Source: Nostoc linckia z4
GTDB lineage: Bacteria > Cyanobacteriota > Cyanobacteriia > Cyanobacteriales > Nostocaceae
Assembly: GCF_002608075.1 (NCBI RefSeq)
Contig: NZ_LAHA01000057.1
Location: 1 to 52,246 of the forward strand
Length of the DNA: 52,246 nucleotides
Direction of reading: 5' to 3'
Notes under the pieces: model-generated
Told to the model about the DNA's origin: nothing
Databases searched by the model: none
Seen by the model: the letters and a program-made list of their open reading frames with translations, nothing else
Position numbers and translations under genes: made by a program
In this document: positions 8,818 through 17,991 of the stretch, in pieces
Position numbering within the stretch: position 1 is the first letter of the stretch
How the letters are laid out: every line of letters begins with the position of its first letter

Positions 8818-10464
8818 TCAATCTTGGATATCCATAAGTGTTCGGATTTGGGCGGCTATCTCTGGATTGACTGTGCGCTCACCCCGTTCAATCAGGGAAA
8901 TGAGCTTTTGGGATACGCCAAGAAAACCAGCTAGTTTAGCCTGTGTCCACCCTTTGGCAATACGCGCTTCTCTGACTTGGCTGCTAGTTACACAGGTGTT
9001 TTGTGGCGGTGTAGCCTTGGCTTTAGACCGTAGTGGTTCTTTTTTGGCTTTTGGCTTTGCCTTGGATGCTATAAGTTCAGGTATAGGGGCTGGGGGTTTG
9101 ATGGTTAACTTGGCAGAGAGCAGTTTCTCCAGGTAGCCTTTGGGCTTTTTATCCTTGCATTCTGGTCTTAGCCATTCCGGGTAGGTTTCTGGGTCAAACA
9201 CAACCAGCCAGCCCAGTTCGAGCAACAAAATTATGGCATTATCCCAACGCTGCTTTAAGTCATAAGCTTTGCGGAAATCTAACCGGGCTTGATCTATTAC
9301 CGTTTTTGAGAACGCAGTTTCTAATAGCTCAATGACCCTATACTTTCCATCAAGACGAACCCGACTATCCAATGTTAGATATATAGCCAGCCTTAGCGCA
9401 AGTTCATCATGATAGGGGTCAATTTTCAAAACTTGTTGGGCTAAATAGCCAAACTGATATAAAGCTTCCCTTGATTTGGCTCCAGCTCGATTTAAAAAAT
9501 CTTGAGTCCACAATCCTGGCTGTATTGTGATGTAAACTTCATCAGGATTATCTATCTTTCCTTCCAAATTAAACTGACCGCTAACTTTAATTTGGATATT
9601 CCACATTCTCCCTATAGGAACACTACCTATAATTTCTCCTTTTTTGTTTCTTCCTTCCACCCAAACAGTTTTAACTAATAAACAATCAAGTGCAAAAGCT
9701 GTGCTAGCAATCTCTAGCAGCTTTTCTGATTTTAGTTTTTTGTGATTTTTATCCCAGCCAAATTCCTGAATGATATCGCTTGCTTTCAGGTTGAATATGC
9801 TTTGCCAAGGTTTCTCCTGGTTCATAGTATGAGCGGCGAAAATCAGGTGTAGCTTGGCAGTTGTAAAGCCAAATTTATCAATAATTTGTTGAGCTTCATT
9901 CCAGGGAAGCATGGTGATATCGCCTGGATTAGAAATGTAATGCTCAATGTAATTATTAGGGTTCCCTTTGGCTCTATGCTGTAAATAAGCTATTCCCTCA
10001 GTATCTTTTTGCCATAAGTCTTTCCGAGTATAAGCTTCCATGCTGGAAAACATTACGGCTGATGAGGGAATAGGAACTATGGTTTTCAGTTGTGGTTGTA
10101 CAACTGGTACAGCTTCGGAAAGTGCATTGTCCGGTATGCTTTCCAATTCTGTGTTGTTTTTAAATTCCGTTGTAAAGCTCTCTACTATTTTGGCTGCAAC
10201 TTCTTCAACATAGGCTTCATCTGAGGCACGTTCTGGCTGCTCACTTGTCTCTTTTATTATCTTGATAGCAGCATGGATTGCTATCTTCTTAATGCCATCT
10301 GAAAAGTCACTTCTTAACGCTGTCACTAGTTGTTTCTTATCAAGAAGCAAATTAGGGTCTGCTTTCGTCACTAGGTTGCTCAGATTAATTATACCAGAGT
10401 TTGTTGAGTCAGGGGCACTCTTGTTTTTTGAGCGTTTATTGTTGGGATTTGTATCCTCTAACAT
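8818..10464 (-). CDS. Large plasmid protein with C-terminal XRE helix-turn-helix, possible second replication/copy-control factor
   Basis: A 548-residue protein of uncertain family. The C-terminal 55 residues form a clear XRE/Cro helix-turn-helix (VREARIAKGWTQAKLAGFLG, then SQKLISLIERGERTVNPE). The centre (about 175-430) is a compact helical region with WNEAQQIIDKFG, LTLDSRVRLDGKYRVIELL and WDNAIILLLELGWL. That pattern is reminiscent of winged-helix replication initiators, but I cannot name the family. The N-terminus is polar and probably disordered. A basic Ala/Lys/Pro linker precedes the HTH. Its 3' end faces the iteron region, and it is transcribed toward rep, so control of replication is a reasonable inference. 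Confidence 0.6.
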   Translation of the reverse strand: MLEDTNPNNKRSKNKSAPDSTNSGIINLSNLVTKADPNLLLDKKQLVTALRSDFSDGIKKIAIHAAIKIIKETSEQPERASDEAYVEEVAAKIVESFTTEFKNNTELESIPDNALSEAVPVVQPQLKTIVPIPSSAVMFSSMEAYTRKDLWQKDTEGIAYLQHRAKGNPNNYIEHYISNPGDITMLPWNEAQQIIDKFGFTTAKLHLIFAAHTMNQEKPWQSIFNLKASDIIQEFGWDKNHKKLKSEKLLEIASTAFALDCLLVKTVWVEGRNKKGEIIGSVPIGRMWNIQIKVSGQFNLEGKIDNPDEVYITIQPGLWTQDFLNRAGAKSREALYQFGYLAQQVLKIDPYHDELALRLAIYLTLDSRVRLDGKYRVIELLETAFSKTVIDQARLDFRKAYDLKQRWDNAIILLLELGWLVVFDPETYPEWLRPECKDKKPKGYLEKLLSAKLTIKPPAPIPELIASKAKPKAKKEPLRSKAKATPPQNTCVTSSQVREARIAKGWTQAKLAGFLGVSQKLISLIERGERTVNPEIAAQIRTLMDIQD

Positions 10465-10670
10465 AATGTTAAAAAAGCGAAATTTGTGACAAATTTATAT
10501 ATAAATATCGATATGGCTCTGAAAAAATCAATAACTTATTCAATGAAAATCTACTAAGTTTCAGGTAGATTGATTTGAAATTATTTGGTGGGGCATAAAT
10601 AGTATGGTAGATGACACCGTTCCATTCATTGGTAACGATGGCAGAGCAAGCGGATTAATGGAAGCAATAT

Positions 10671-10919
10671 TTATTTATCCTCCTTACCTTTATTAGGTGC
10701 GGAAGCAGTCTGCTGCTGGGCTTGCTCGTCTTTCAACTCAAAATACTCGCACAGCAAATTTTCTAAACCCTGGCTGTTGTCCACGCCATTTTCTACACAA
10801 TAAATTTTGAATTTTTTGAGTAAGTCTTGTGGCACAAATCCCCTTACCAAGCCGTAATTAGGATCTTTCTTTTTGTCGGTCACAGTAGCAATGTGCTGAT
10901 GTCGCAACTCCTGCTCCAT
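10671..10919 (-). CDS. Small charged protein, possible ribbon-helix-helix regulator
   Basis: Eighty-two residues with a central YGLVRGFVPQDLLKKFKIYC segment (strand, then helix) followed by a second helix around LENLLCEYFEL, and a polar Q/A/K-rich tail. The strand-helix-helix order fits small plasmid RHH proteins, but no diagnostic motif is certain. A GAGGG site lies upstream of the ATG. It lies 205 bp upstream of, and on the same strand as, the XRE protein gene. Fifty bases upstream is a 10-bp-arm dyad that could be its own operator. Confidence 0.5.
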   Translation of the reverse strand: MEQELRHQHIATVTDKKKDPNYGLVRGFVPQDLLKKFKIYCVENGVDNSQGLENLLCEYFELKDEQAQQQTASAPNKGKEDK

Positions 10920-10949
10920 TATTTCATACCCTCTTTACTGAAATATTTT

Positions 10950-10973
10950 GTAGCGATGTCGCAACATCGCTAC
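10950..10973. promoter_or_regulatory. Dyad between divergent genes
   Basis: GTAGCGATGT and ACATCGCTAC are perfect 10-bp arms with a 4-base loop. The dyad sits between the minus-strand small protein gene and the plus-strand 11.1-14.8 kb operon, a natural place for an operator. A TATACT box follows at about 10980. Confidence 0.4.
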
Positions 10974-11136
10974 TTCTGTTATACTACCATCCATAGTCTA
11001 AAAACGCCCAAAAACCTTGTGCTGACTCAAAAGCAGCCGAATTTGGGCGACAGAATTGTCTTGTCAAAAATCACCTCAATTCTTGCTTTGGCAATGGATT
11101 GAGCGTATTTAACCCCAGTATTTGGAGAAATAAATC

Positions 11137-11838
11137 ATGATTTTGACTCAGCCGAATTTGGCTGAAACACCCCAAACTACCCCAGCAATAGCTGTAGGAG
11201 ACGATTCTGGGGCAGGGCTAAAAAAGCTTTGCTTAGGCAATGGCACAACCCAAACAAGAGTCCGTACTCCCTCAAAAGTCTTGGAAATCAAGGAAGAATT
11301 GCACGATGTCCTCACCTCCAATGAAGGTGGACACTTCTTCTACCACTCAGGCGACAGGCAGGATTTAGTTGGGCGGGAATTCCTCACTGGTACACTCGCA
11401 GCCTGGAAAGCCCCAACAACCCACATCAAACTCAGTGACGACCCGGCGCTAAAAGCTGAATATGGCTTGCACACATTACTTGGGGCGTTGGCGACCCTGC
11501 CCTACCGTCAAGAGTGGAACCTGCATTTAGTGCTATCTATACATAATGTGAAGATTTTCAAAAATTTGTTAACCGACAAAACCAGTGGCAGTCACACAGT
11601 CAGTTTCAACGGCAAAAATACGCCCACTTCACAGGTCAATTTGAACGTGAGTTTGGTTGTACCCGAAGGTGCTGGCTCCTACTCCTACTGTGTTTCCGCT
11701 AAACCTGAACCATTAATTGACCGCAGCGCCCATGCCATCGCCGTAGATTTTGGTACATCCACAGTTATCCCCACTGTTTTCGCCCCAGGCGGCAGCATTA
11801 TCCATCGCCAAAATCAGGAAGCTCAATGCCGAATTTGA
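11137..11838 (+). pseudogene. Actin-like (ParM/StbA-type) ATPase, N-terminal part of an internally deleted gene
   Basis: The 233-residue frame carries a phosphate-1-like motif GDDSGAGLKK near residue 22 and a phosphate-2-like motif AIAVDFGTSTV near residue 207. These are two nucleotide-binding elements of bacterial actins. It then loses frame after GGSIIHRQ and stops 7 codons later. The subdomain IIB and adenosine motif expected afterwards (over 100 residues) are absent. Immediately at that point another frame opens into a coiled-coil region. The simplest reading is an internal deletion that fused the gene out of frame, inactivating plasmid segregation or filament function. An assembly error is the alternative. 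Confidence 0.6.
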
Positions 11839-12238
11839 TGCCGAAATGCAGAAGGTTGATGCCCAAGATAGGGCTGACTTGCTGCGGATTGAGCAAAAGC
11901 GGAAGAATGCCCTTACTGAGATTGCCACACAACTACACCAAGACTTGCAAGCGGAACTGTGGCGACATGAAAACAAGATGTCCTCCATCGAAAGTCGCCA
12001 TCAAGTAAGCGAACAACGTCAAACTATCCAGTCAGGACTAAGGGCGAGAAGGCAGGAATTACTTGCCCGTGCCCGATACGGCTCCAGGGCGTTGAACCCC
12101 CACCAAGAGCAACCAGAAACGATACCAGTATCAGTTGCTGCCAGTACTACACCAGCCAGTTCCGTATCAGCCAGTGGCACAGTTCGCGGTTTTGGAAATT
12201 GGTGGACGAACTTCTGGGATGGACTAGGAAACCGCTAA
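11804..12238 (+). pseudogene. Coiled-coil C-terminal segment, downstream part of the deleted gene or of a neighbour
   Basis: The open frame has no convincing start: upstream it runs into the phosphate-2 region of the actin-like gene in the wrong frame, and the first ATG is at 11844. It encodes AKIRKLNAEFDAEMQKVDAQDRAD and a long charged helix (about 85 residues, heptad-like). A Pro/Ser-rich linker follows, and it ends FGNWWTNFWDGLGNR. It may be the tail of the actin-like protein or of a separate lost gene. It could still be translated from 11844. It is 16 nt upstream of the next gene. Confidence 0.5.
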
Positions 12239-12254
12239 AAGGGGAGTCGGTTGG

Positions 12255-12791
12255 ATGTTAGCACGGAAAGAACCAGAAACTTCGACTAACGCCAGCCCCT
12301 TTCAATTTAAGGGGTTGGCACAACCACAACAGGTAAAATCCCAACAACCCAACACCCAACCCGTACCAGAAAACAACCGAGAACGGACATTTCGACGAGC
12401 AGGTAATCTCTGCGAGATTGTGGCTGGGGCATCCCTTAACTCCGCTGTGATTTTTACTTTCCACCTGCTCCAAGTTCACCCAGTGGGGTTGCTGCTGGCG
12501 TTGGGTGTAGCACATTTGTACTTCACCGCGACGGCAGCAGGGGAGAAGGGACGGCAACTCACCAATGTCATGACAGGCTGTAGTGCCTCCCTTGCCCTGC
12601 TGTGTTCTTTATCGGAACCTGTAGGTGAATGGTTGGAAGCAAGTACATCTAAATCTGTGGCACAAAGGGAAATCCAACAGATGTATGCACCACCTACCAA
12701 CAAATCAAATTGGACAACGGGAGTAGGGATTGCAGTAGTTATCGCTGTTTTGGTTATTTACATTACCAGTGGTAGTAGGGGGAGAAGATGA
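12255..12791 (+). CDS. Small membrane protein of the P-loop ATPase operon
   Basis: A 178-residue protein with a polar, Gln-rich N-terminus (first 45 residues), a hydrophobic hairpin around residues 60-115 (VIFTFHLLQVHPVGLLLALG and following), and a final membrane helix near 155-172. No family recognised. Its stop overlaps the next gene's start in ATGA, so the two are coupled. The position before a membrane-anchored ATPase suggests a common envelope complex. The ribosome site GGGGAG lies just before the ATG. Confidence 0.65.
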   Translation: MLARKEPETSTNASPFQFKGLAQPQQVKSQQPNTQPVPENNRERTFRRAGNLCEIVAGASLNSAVIFTFHLLQVHPVGLLLALGVAHLYFTATAAGEKGRQLTNVMTGCSASLALLCSLSEPVGEWLEASTSKSVAQREIQQMYAPPTNKSNWTTGVGIAVVIAVLVIYITSGSRGRR

Positions 12792-14803
12792 GCTACTTGA
12801 CCCCCCAACACGAGCAATTAGCTCGTCAGCAGCAGTCCAGTTTCATGCAGTGGTTTGGACAACTGCCTTTTGATAGGAAGATTGCAGCTATTGGGGTTTC
12901 TCTCACCATCGGCGTAACCTGTGCAGCTTCTTCGTGGACTCTTGAAGCGAGCGATCGCATTTACTTCTGCATCCGCACTCCCCAACAAGGACTACGGTGT
13001 GTTGATAAGAACAATCGCCCTTACCGCATGACCTTATGGCACTGGCAGCAGTGGCAGAAAGATGGAATGCCTACGGTTGTTGTACCCAATGAGGGTATTT
13101 TACCCAAGGGTTTGGTCAAAGCTACTAACCCTTACAAACCCCTGTGGGCGATGTGTGCATTCGTTGGGTTTGCCACTGCGGGGTGGATGCTCAGGCACTT
13201 GCAAGACACAGAACGCCAGCTAGCCAATTTCCAGACTGTAGCAGAGAAACGGGACTACGCACGGGCTGAACTCAAGGCACAGTCAGAATTACTAGATGAT
13301 TATCGCGCTGTTGCGGTTAAACAGGTGGAATTGCAGGCTGAGCTAGAACTGGTTGCCAACGACCACACGGTAGACATCCAAAAAGCTGAAATCTTGGGCG
13401 AAACCGAAATCAAAATCACCCAGATGTCAGCTAACGACGCGGTGTTTGAAGCAGAAACTGCCGGGATGAGCGAAGAACAGAAGCAGGAGTACATCAACTT
13501 TCTACGCTCCTCAAAGACTCCATACCTGCAAGGAAGCCAAACTTTACAGGGAACAGTTGACCCCAGCGACAAAGTAGAAGGTTCGGAGGATAAAGAAGCA
13601 CGCTTAGAAAGTGAGAATACAGGAGGTGAAATCTCTGAAACAACCCAAAATCAGACTTCTAGTAATGATGCAAGTCCCACCCTGGAGCCGCTTAATCGCA
13701 TCTTGGGTGCCAAGCGCTCAACCCTAATTGTAGGTGGCACTGGTGCTGGTAAATCGGTGACTGAGAGCTATATGCTCAACAAGTTTAGTAAACGGTTTCC
13801 AATAGCTGATGTTTGGGCAATCGCTCAAAAGAATGATAGTTTTTGTGGGCTAGATAAAAAAGGACGGGTACTTTTATTTGACCCTTTAGAACCACAACTG
13901 GCGATGGCTGCCATTGACCAAGTTTACAGCATTTACGACCAACGCCGTCGAGTACCAGAACACCGCCGCTATGAATTTGATAATCAACCAGTCAGGTTAA
14001 TCCTAGCCGATTGGCATTCAATCTACGAAACAGTAAAATTGGAAGCATGGTTTCAACCATACCTCAAGAAAATCAGCACCATTATTACAGTCGGTAGAGA
14101 ACTAAATGTTTGCCTGATTATCGATACTCAATCGTTTAATTTAGCTGCCTTGGGTATAGGTGACAGCAACATTAGAAAAAACCTTTACATCATTGCCCAA
14201 GGCAATTACAACGTTGAAGCAGATGGCACAGTTAACGATAGCTATGGCGTGCTGTACAACCTAATAACTAATGCCAAGATTGTAGAAGATGCAGAAAAGC
14301 GTTCCTCATTAAAAGAAAGATTTACCGAGCTAAAATCACAATCCAAGCAACTAGGACAACCGCTAATATTTATCTCAGTTGACCCCATGCAGCTAGATAT
14401 TCTGCCAGACATCACCAGTTATAAGCCAGGAATTAAACCAGCCATTCAACTTGATACAGTTAGTCCGGAATATCTTGATAATCTACTCAGGCTGGAATTC
14501 GATATTGATGTCCCTACGACTAGTATAAATAGTTCGCTTAATCAAACAACCAATCATCGGGTTGATGAAAATGCTAGTGATGCTAATCAAGTAAGCCCAG
14601 ACATCAAACTAACCGAGATTCAAACCAAACTGGTTGATTATCTCAAGGGGAAAGGTGCAAAGACTCCACGTCAAATTAAACAGAATGCAGGTAGTAAATT
14701 CAAGGGCATATCGGAAGCACAAATCCGCGACGAACTCAACCTACTTGTACAAAAAGAGAAAGTCATTTTTACAGGCGAAGATAGTTACAGATTAATCGAT
14801 TAG
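12788..14803 (+). CDS. Membrane-anchored P-loop ATPase with C-terminal winged helix (TraD/FtsK-like)
   Basis: A 671-residue protein. It has two N-terminal membrane segments (about 30-48 and 117-137), then a coiled coil (about 145-230). The P-loop domain has Walker A IVGGTGAGKSV near 315-325 and a later LIIDTQSFNL strand followed by Asn/Arg residues typical of conjugation coupling-type motors. The last 65 residues (LTEIQTKLVDYLKGKG...) look like a winged helix. The anchor-coil-motor order resembles TraD/VirD4 or FtsK relatives, but no relaxase or other transfer gene is visible in the window, so a DNA-pump role is inference. The gene overlaps the upstream membrane gene by 4 nt. Confidence 0.65.
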   Translation: MSYLTPQHEQLARQQQSSFMQWFGQLPFDRKIAAIGVSLTIGVTCAASSWTLEASDRIYFCIRTPQQGLRCVDKNNRPYRMTLWHWQQWQKDGMPTVVVPNEGILPKGLVKATNPYKPLWAMCAFVGFATAGWMLRHLQDTERQLANFQTVAEKRDYARAELKAQSELLDDYRAVAVKQVELQAELELVANDHTVDIQKAEILGETEIKITQMSANDAVFEAETAGMSEEQKQEYINFLRSSKTPYLQGSQTLQGTVDPSDKVEGSEDKEARLESENTGGEISETTQNQTSSNDASPTLEPLNRILGAKRSTLIVGGTGAGKSVTESYMLNKFSKRFPIADVWAIAQKNDSFCGLDKKGRVLLFDPLEPQLAMAAIDQVYSIYDQRRRVPEHRRYEFDNQPVRLILADWHSIYETVKLEAWFQPYLKKISTIITVGRELNVCLIIDTQSFNLAALGIGDSNIRKNLYIIAQGNYNVEADGTVNDSYGVLYNLITNAKIVEDAEKRSSLKERFTELKSQSKQLGQPLIFISVDPMQLDILPDITSYKPGIKPAIQLDTVSPEYLDNLLRLEFDIDVPTTSINSSLNQTTNHRVDENASDANQVSPDIKLTEIQTKLVDYLKGKGAKTPRQIKQNAGSKFKGISEAQIRDELNLLVQKEKVIFTGEDSYRLID

Positions 14804-15140
14804 GTTGGACTGTTGGTTGGGTTGGATAAATAGCACTTTTTGGGGAATATATGCACTTTTACCCAACACATCCAAAACCAACCTACATACCCAAAAGTAT
14901 TAATATATCGAGATTACAGTATCCAACACCAATCCAACACTTCACTCTCTTCCCCAACAAAAATCCCACTTATAAGTAGTAGATAATCCAACCCCAAAAT
15001 ATTCGACTGATATCTCCATAATCAAGCAAATTTAAATTACCAGTAATAGCTAAATCAGGTTTAAATAGTTATTTAATTATCATCCGATGTATAATACAAT
15101 TATTAATCATCATCCATAAATATCCCGAAATTAAATTTTA
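14804..15140. other. Intergenic, no gene seen
   Basis: A 337-bp A/T-rich spacer. It contains imperfect inverted GGTTGG / CCAACC runs just after the ATPase stop (about 14812-14875) that might end transcription, and short ATTAATCATCATCC repeats near 15078-15116. Nothing else identified. Confidence 0.4.
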
Positions 15141-16031
15141 ATGACGCGCTTTATACATGACAAGTTCGCCAAGGACTATCTGGAAGAATTGTTAAAAGAT
15201 TACGGAGAAGTCAAGGCATCAGAAAAAGTTTCAGGAGAGATTAAAGAAATAGATGTTTTATTCACTCCTAATAAACAGCAAAGCTCTAATTTACAAGTGC
15301 TAGGATTGCTAGGAAGATTTGCTGAACATCCTGCAATAATAGAACCCTTCCGCAATCCAGCTTCTACCGATGAAATATGCGACTGTATTCTAAAATTATT
15401 AGAAGTAAAGGCTTTATTGCGACGAGAAGCTAAAGCAAATAAAACTAAACTTCAGGACTCAGAAATTCCCAAATTGTGGGTTCTTACACCTACCGTATCT
15501 GAAACTAGATTATCTAGCTTTGGCACTGTGCAAAAAGCCGATTGGTTATCAGGAGTACATTTTCTGCCAGATGCCTTGCGGACAGCAATTGTGGCGATAC
15601 ATCAACTACCGCAAACACCGGAGACTTTGTGGTTGAGGCTTTTGGGTAGGGGAAGCGTGCAGTCACAAGCGATTGTCGAGTTGCAAGCGTTACCATTAAA
15701 TCATCCATACCAGAAAGCAACACTCGAATTAGTTTACAACTTGCGCGAAAATTTGAGAGTAAATCAAGAATTAGAAACAGATGATAGGGAGTTAGTTATG
15801 CGACTAGAACCACTTTATCAAAGAGACAGAGAACAAGCCAAGCAAGAGGGAAGGCTTGAAGTTGGACAAGATTTAATACTGCGTCAACTCAATCGCCGTC
15901 TTGGTGAAATTGATGCATCATTAATCGAGCGAATTAAAGGATTATCGATTGAACAATTAGAGAATTTAGGAGAAGCATTATTAGACTTTTCTACTGTTGC
16001 TGATTTAGAAACTTGGTTCAACCAACAATAA
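15141..16031 (+). CDS. DUF4351 protein, Rpn/PD-(D/E)XK nuclease-like
   Basis: A 296-residue protein of a family very common in cyanobacteria. The N-terminal part (FIHDKFAKDYLEELLKDYGEV, then EIKEIDVLF) matches the Rpn/transposase-like PD-(D/E)XK nuclease fold start. Its last 45 residues are the DUF4351 module (LILRQLNRRLGEIDASLIER, then LSIEQLENLGEALLDF). It is usually a stand-alone gene of unknown role, sometimes called a recombination-promoting nuclease. The last 70 codons are repeated, diverged, 120 bp downstream. A hairpin at 16069-16095 probably ends its transcript. Confidence 0.8.
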   Translation: MTRFIHDKFAKDYLEELLKDYGEVKASEKVSGEIKEIDVLFTPNKQQSSNLQVLGLLGRFAEHPAIIEPFRNPASTDEICDCILKLLEVKALLRREAKANKTKLQDSEIPKLWVLTPTVSETRLSSFGTVQKADWLSGVHFLPDALRTAIVAIHQLPQTPETLWLRLLGRGSVQSQAIVELQALPLNHPYQKATLELVYNLRENLRVNQELETDDRELVMRLEPLYQRDREQAKQEGRLEVGQDLILRQLNRRLGEIDASLIERIKGLSIEQLENLGEALLDFSTVADLETWFNQQ

Positions 16032-16068
16032 GAATAACTCATCATCAGTAGATTAATTAATTTATAAC

Positions 16069-16095
16069 CAAGTCGGGGATAACCTCTCCGACTTG
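16069..16095 (+). terminator. Probable terminator after the DUF4351 gene
   Basis: CAAGTCGG and CCGACTTG pair as perfect 8-bp arms, 38 bases after the stop codon. Only a weak T-run (GTTT) follows. Confidence 0.45.
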
Positions 16096-16153
16096 TTTCA
16101 ACATAATTTGAGAATATTTAAAACTCTAATTATATGATTACAGGGAGTTAATT

Positions 16154-16429
16154 GTGCGACTAGAACCACTTTATCAAAGAGACAGAGAACAAGCTATACA
16201 GTTCGGAAATCAACAAGGAGAACAACGTCTAGTTCTACGCTTACTCAATCGCCGTATTGGGGAAATTAATGCATCATTAATCGAGCGAGTTCAAGGATTA
16301 TCTATTGAACAATTAGAAAATCTAGGAGAAGCATTACTAGACTTTTCTACTGTTGCTGATTTAGAAACTTGGTTAAACCTCGGCGGCCACCCATCAACGA
16401 CTGTAAGTCTTGCAGTAAGGCAAAACTAA
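16154..16429 (+). pseudogene. Duplicate of the DUF4351 gene's 3' end
   Basis: Ninety-one codons from a GTG, nearly identical in protein to the end of the preceding gene (RLEPLYQRDREQA, then the whole DUF4351 module) but missing the nuclease domain. It differs by a few substitutions and a changed segment around residues 15-22. After LETWLN it reads through into unrelated sequence (LGGHPSTTV...). It is a partial tandem duplication or the leftover of a second copy. Confidence 0.7.
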
Positions 16430-16494
16430 GTGGCAGTCTGAAAATACAATCAGAAATGCTGAAGTGAAATAACTTTTTAAAAGTCCAGAAATTT

Positions 16495-16776
16495 ATGCCA
16501 AACCGTCGTTTTTGGGGTGTAGCGGCTTTGGTTGCGCTTGTGATTGGGTGTTCGCCAGCGCAATCCCAAGTGCCACCTAACACCGAACTTTCCCCATCAA
16601 TAAGCGTGCATTTACTCCTGGGAAATCCCAGCAGCGCAACTCCAACAAAGCTTACGCCTGATAATTACCTTATGGTCAAAAATCAGTATGCACTCTCTTA
16701 CAACCGAAGCCAAGGAACTGCCAATTGGGCAAGCTGGCAGCTTAACTCCTCATGGCTAGGAAACAACAATTTCTGA
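16495..16776 (+). pseudogene. nucA: Truncated nucA, sugar-non-specific nuclease fragment
   Basis: The 93 codons match the N-terminus of the secreted Anabaena nuclease NucA as I know it: a lipoprotein-like leader ending IGCSPAQS, then ISVHLLLGNPS, LTPDNYLMVKNQYALSYNRS and WQLNSSWLG. The active-site region (DRGHxxPSADR, about residue 120 on) is absent because the frame ends at NNNF and the following 160 bp do not resume it. The fragment cannot be an active nuclease. No nuiA-type inhibitor gene is seen beside it. Confidence 0.8.
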
Positions 16777-16938
16777 ATTGGTGCTAGTCATAGAAAAGCG
16801 ATTACTTGTCGAATTTCGTACTTCCATTGCGGTGTGGTAGCACTCCGGAGCAGGCAGGGTTAGCGCAATGGCAAGCAGCGGTACAAGTGTTCATGTTACT
16901 TATGTTAACTAAATCACTTGACAGAAAGTAAGTTAAGA

Positions 16939-17328
16939 CTAACCGTGAGTAATAATTTCAACATTTTCTTTTTTACTTTCTTGTCTTGCCATTTGATCAA
17001 AATCATCTCCATCTAAACTCTTGTCCCGTTTTTTAAACTCAGAGAGCAGTTGAAAGAACTTCTCAAACCCTGCTTTCTCGTCGTGACAGTAAAGCATAAT
17101 TATCTTAGCCCAAGAATTTGAGGTATGCAGTTTATATTTTCTTTCTACAAAATTATGAAACTCCTCATAAAATTCAGCTTCTGATTGAGTTAATTCAATA
17201 CTCAATTCTCTTCTGGCAGTTTTATAACCAACTAAAAACATAAATAAATCACTTATAGAAGCCGTACCGATATACATCCCAGGTCTCGCTTTAATTTTAT
17301 CTAAAATCTCAAACAATCCGCCGCTCAT
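16939..17328 (-). CDS. Probable immunity protein for the papain-fold toxin
   Basis: A 129-residue soluble, mostly helical protein starting GLFEILDKIKARPGMYIGTASISDL. It carries aromatic-rich helices (EFYEEFHNFVERKY, GFEKFFQLLSEFKKR). It directly follows the papain-fold toxin gene by 38 nt on the same strand, the position immunity genes occupy. I do not recognise a named immunity family, so the role rests on context. Confidence 0.6.
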   Translation of the reverse strand: MSGGLFEILDKIKARPGMYIGTASISDLFMFLVGYKTARRELSIELTQSEAEFYEEFHNFVERKYKLHTSNSWAKIIMLYCHDEKAGFEKFFQLLSEFKKRDKSLDGDDFDQMARQESKKENVEIITHG

Positions 17329-17366
17329 ATTTATCTCCTATTTGTTTATGAAAAAGCCTGAATTTA

Positions 17367-17726
17367 TTAAAAATCAAACTCTTTAATTTCAAATTGTTCG
17401 CTTGGACAGTGGAAATCTTTTATCCAATCCTCTCTAAACATTCCCTCAAATGAGAGATTATCAAAGACTTTGCCTCTAACGAACACACCGTAATGCTTAC
17501 CATTAATTGTAATCGAATCATCTATTCCCTGACGCAGTAGTCTGTCACTGAGAATATAATCTTCATCCCGGTATCTAGTTTTCAGTCTGAGAATCTTTCC
17601 CTGAATGCCATTTTCAACCAACCATTGCATTACAGCATTAGCGCACTCGTAACATTCAAGAATGTCAAAACTTGCAACTATCTTACCGACTTCTTGATAA
17701 ATCTCCTCATCAGATAACTGATACAC
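17367..17726 (-). CDS. Papain-fold toxin domain protein (Tox-PL-2-like)
   Basis: A 119-residue single-domain protein from a GTG start. ECYECANAVMQWLVENGIQG (residues 24-43) carries the candidate catalytic cysteine (Cys28) at the head of the helix. GKHYGV gives the histidine (His78), and VFDNLSFEG gives an Asp/Asn (89-90). That is the Cys-His-Asp order of papain-fold polymorphic toxin domains. Here the domain is free-standing, with no secretion leader, repeat or delivery domain, unlike the C-terminal toxins it resembles. It could be a silent toxin tip cassette, an orphan left after loss of the carrier, or an intracellular toxin-antitoxin effector. Confidence 0.7.
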   Translation of the reverse strand: MYQLSDEEIYQEVGKIVASFDILECYECANAVMQWLVENGIQGKILRLKTRYRDEDYILSDRLLRQGIDDSITINGKHYGVFVRGKVFDNLSFEGMFREDWIKDFHCPSEQFEIKEFDF

Positions 17727-17991
17727 CCATGCACCCCAATATCAAATAAATACATCCATTAATTAATAATGCATAATTTCTTAACTAGAAAATCGAAAAT
17801 TAATACAATTAAATAATCCGAAAAATTACACATTATTCATAACCAAAATCAACATAAATACTAATATCTATGTCAAACATACATCCCTTTATTTGCATCC
17901 TGTTTGGAGATGAGTTTACAAAGATAAGAAAGGGAATTATGGTGTAGTCTTCTTCTCCCACTTTATTAAGATAAAGTTGTTCAAAGAGCGT

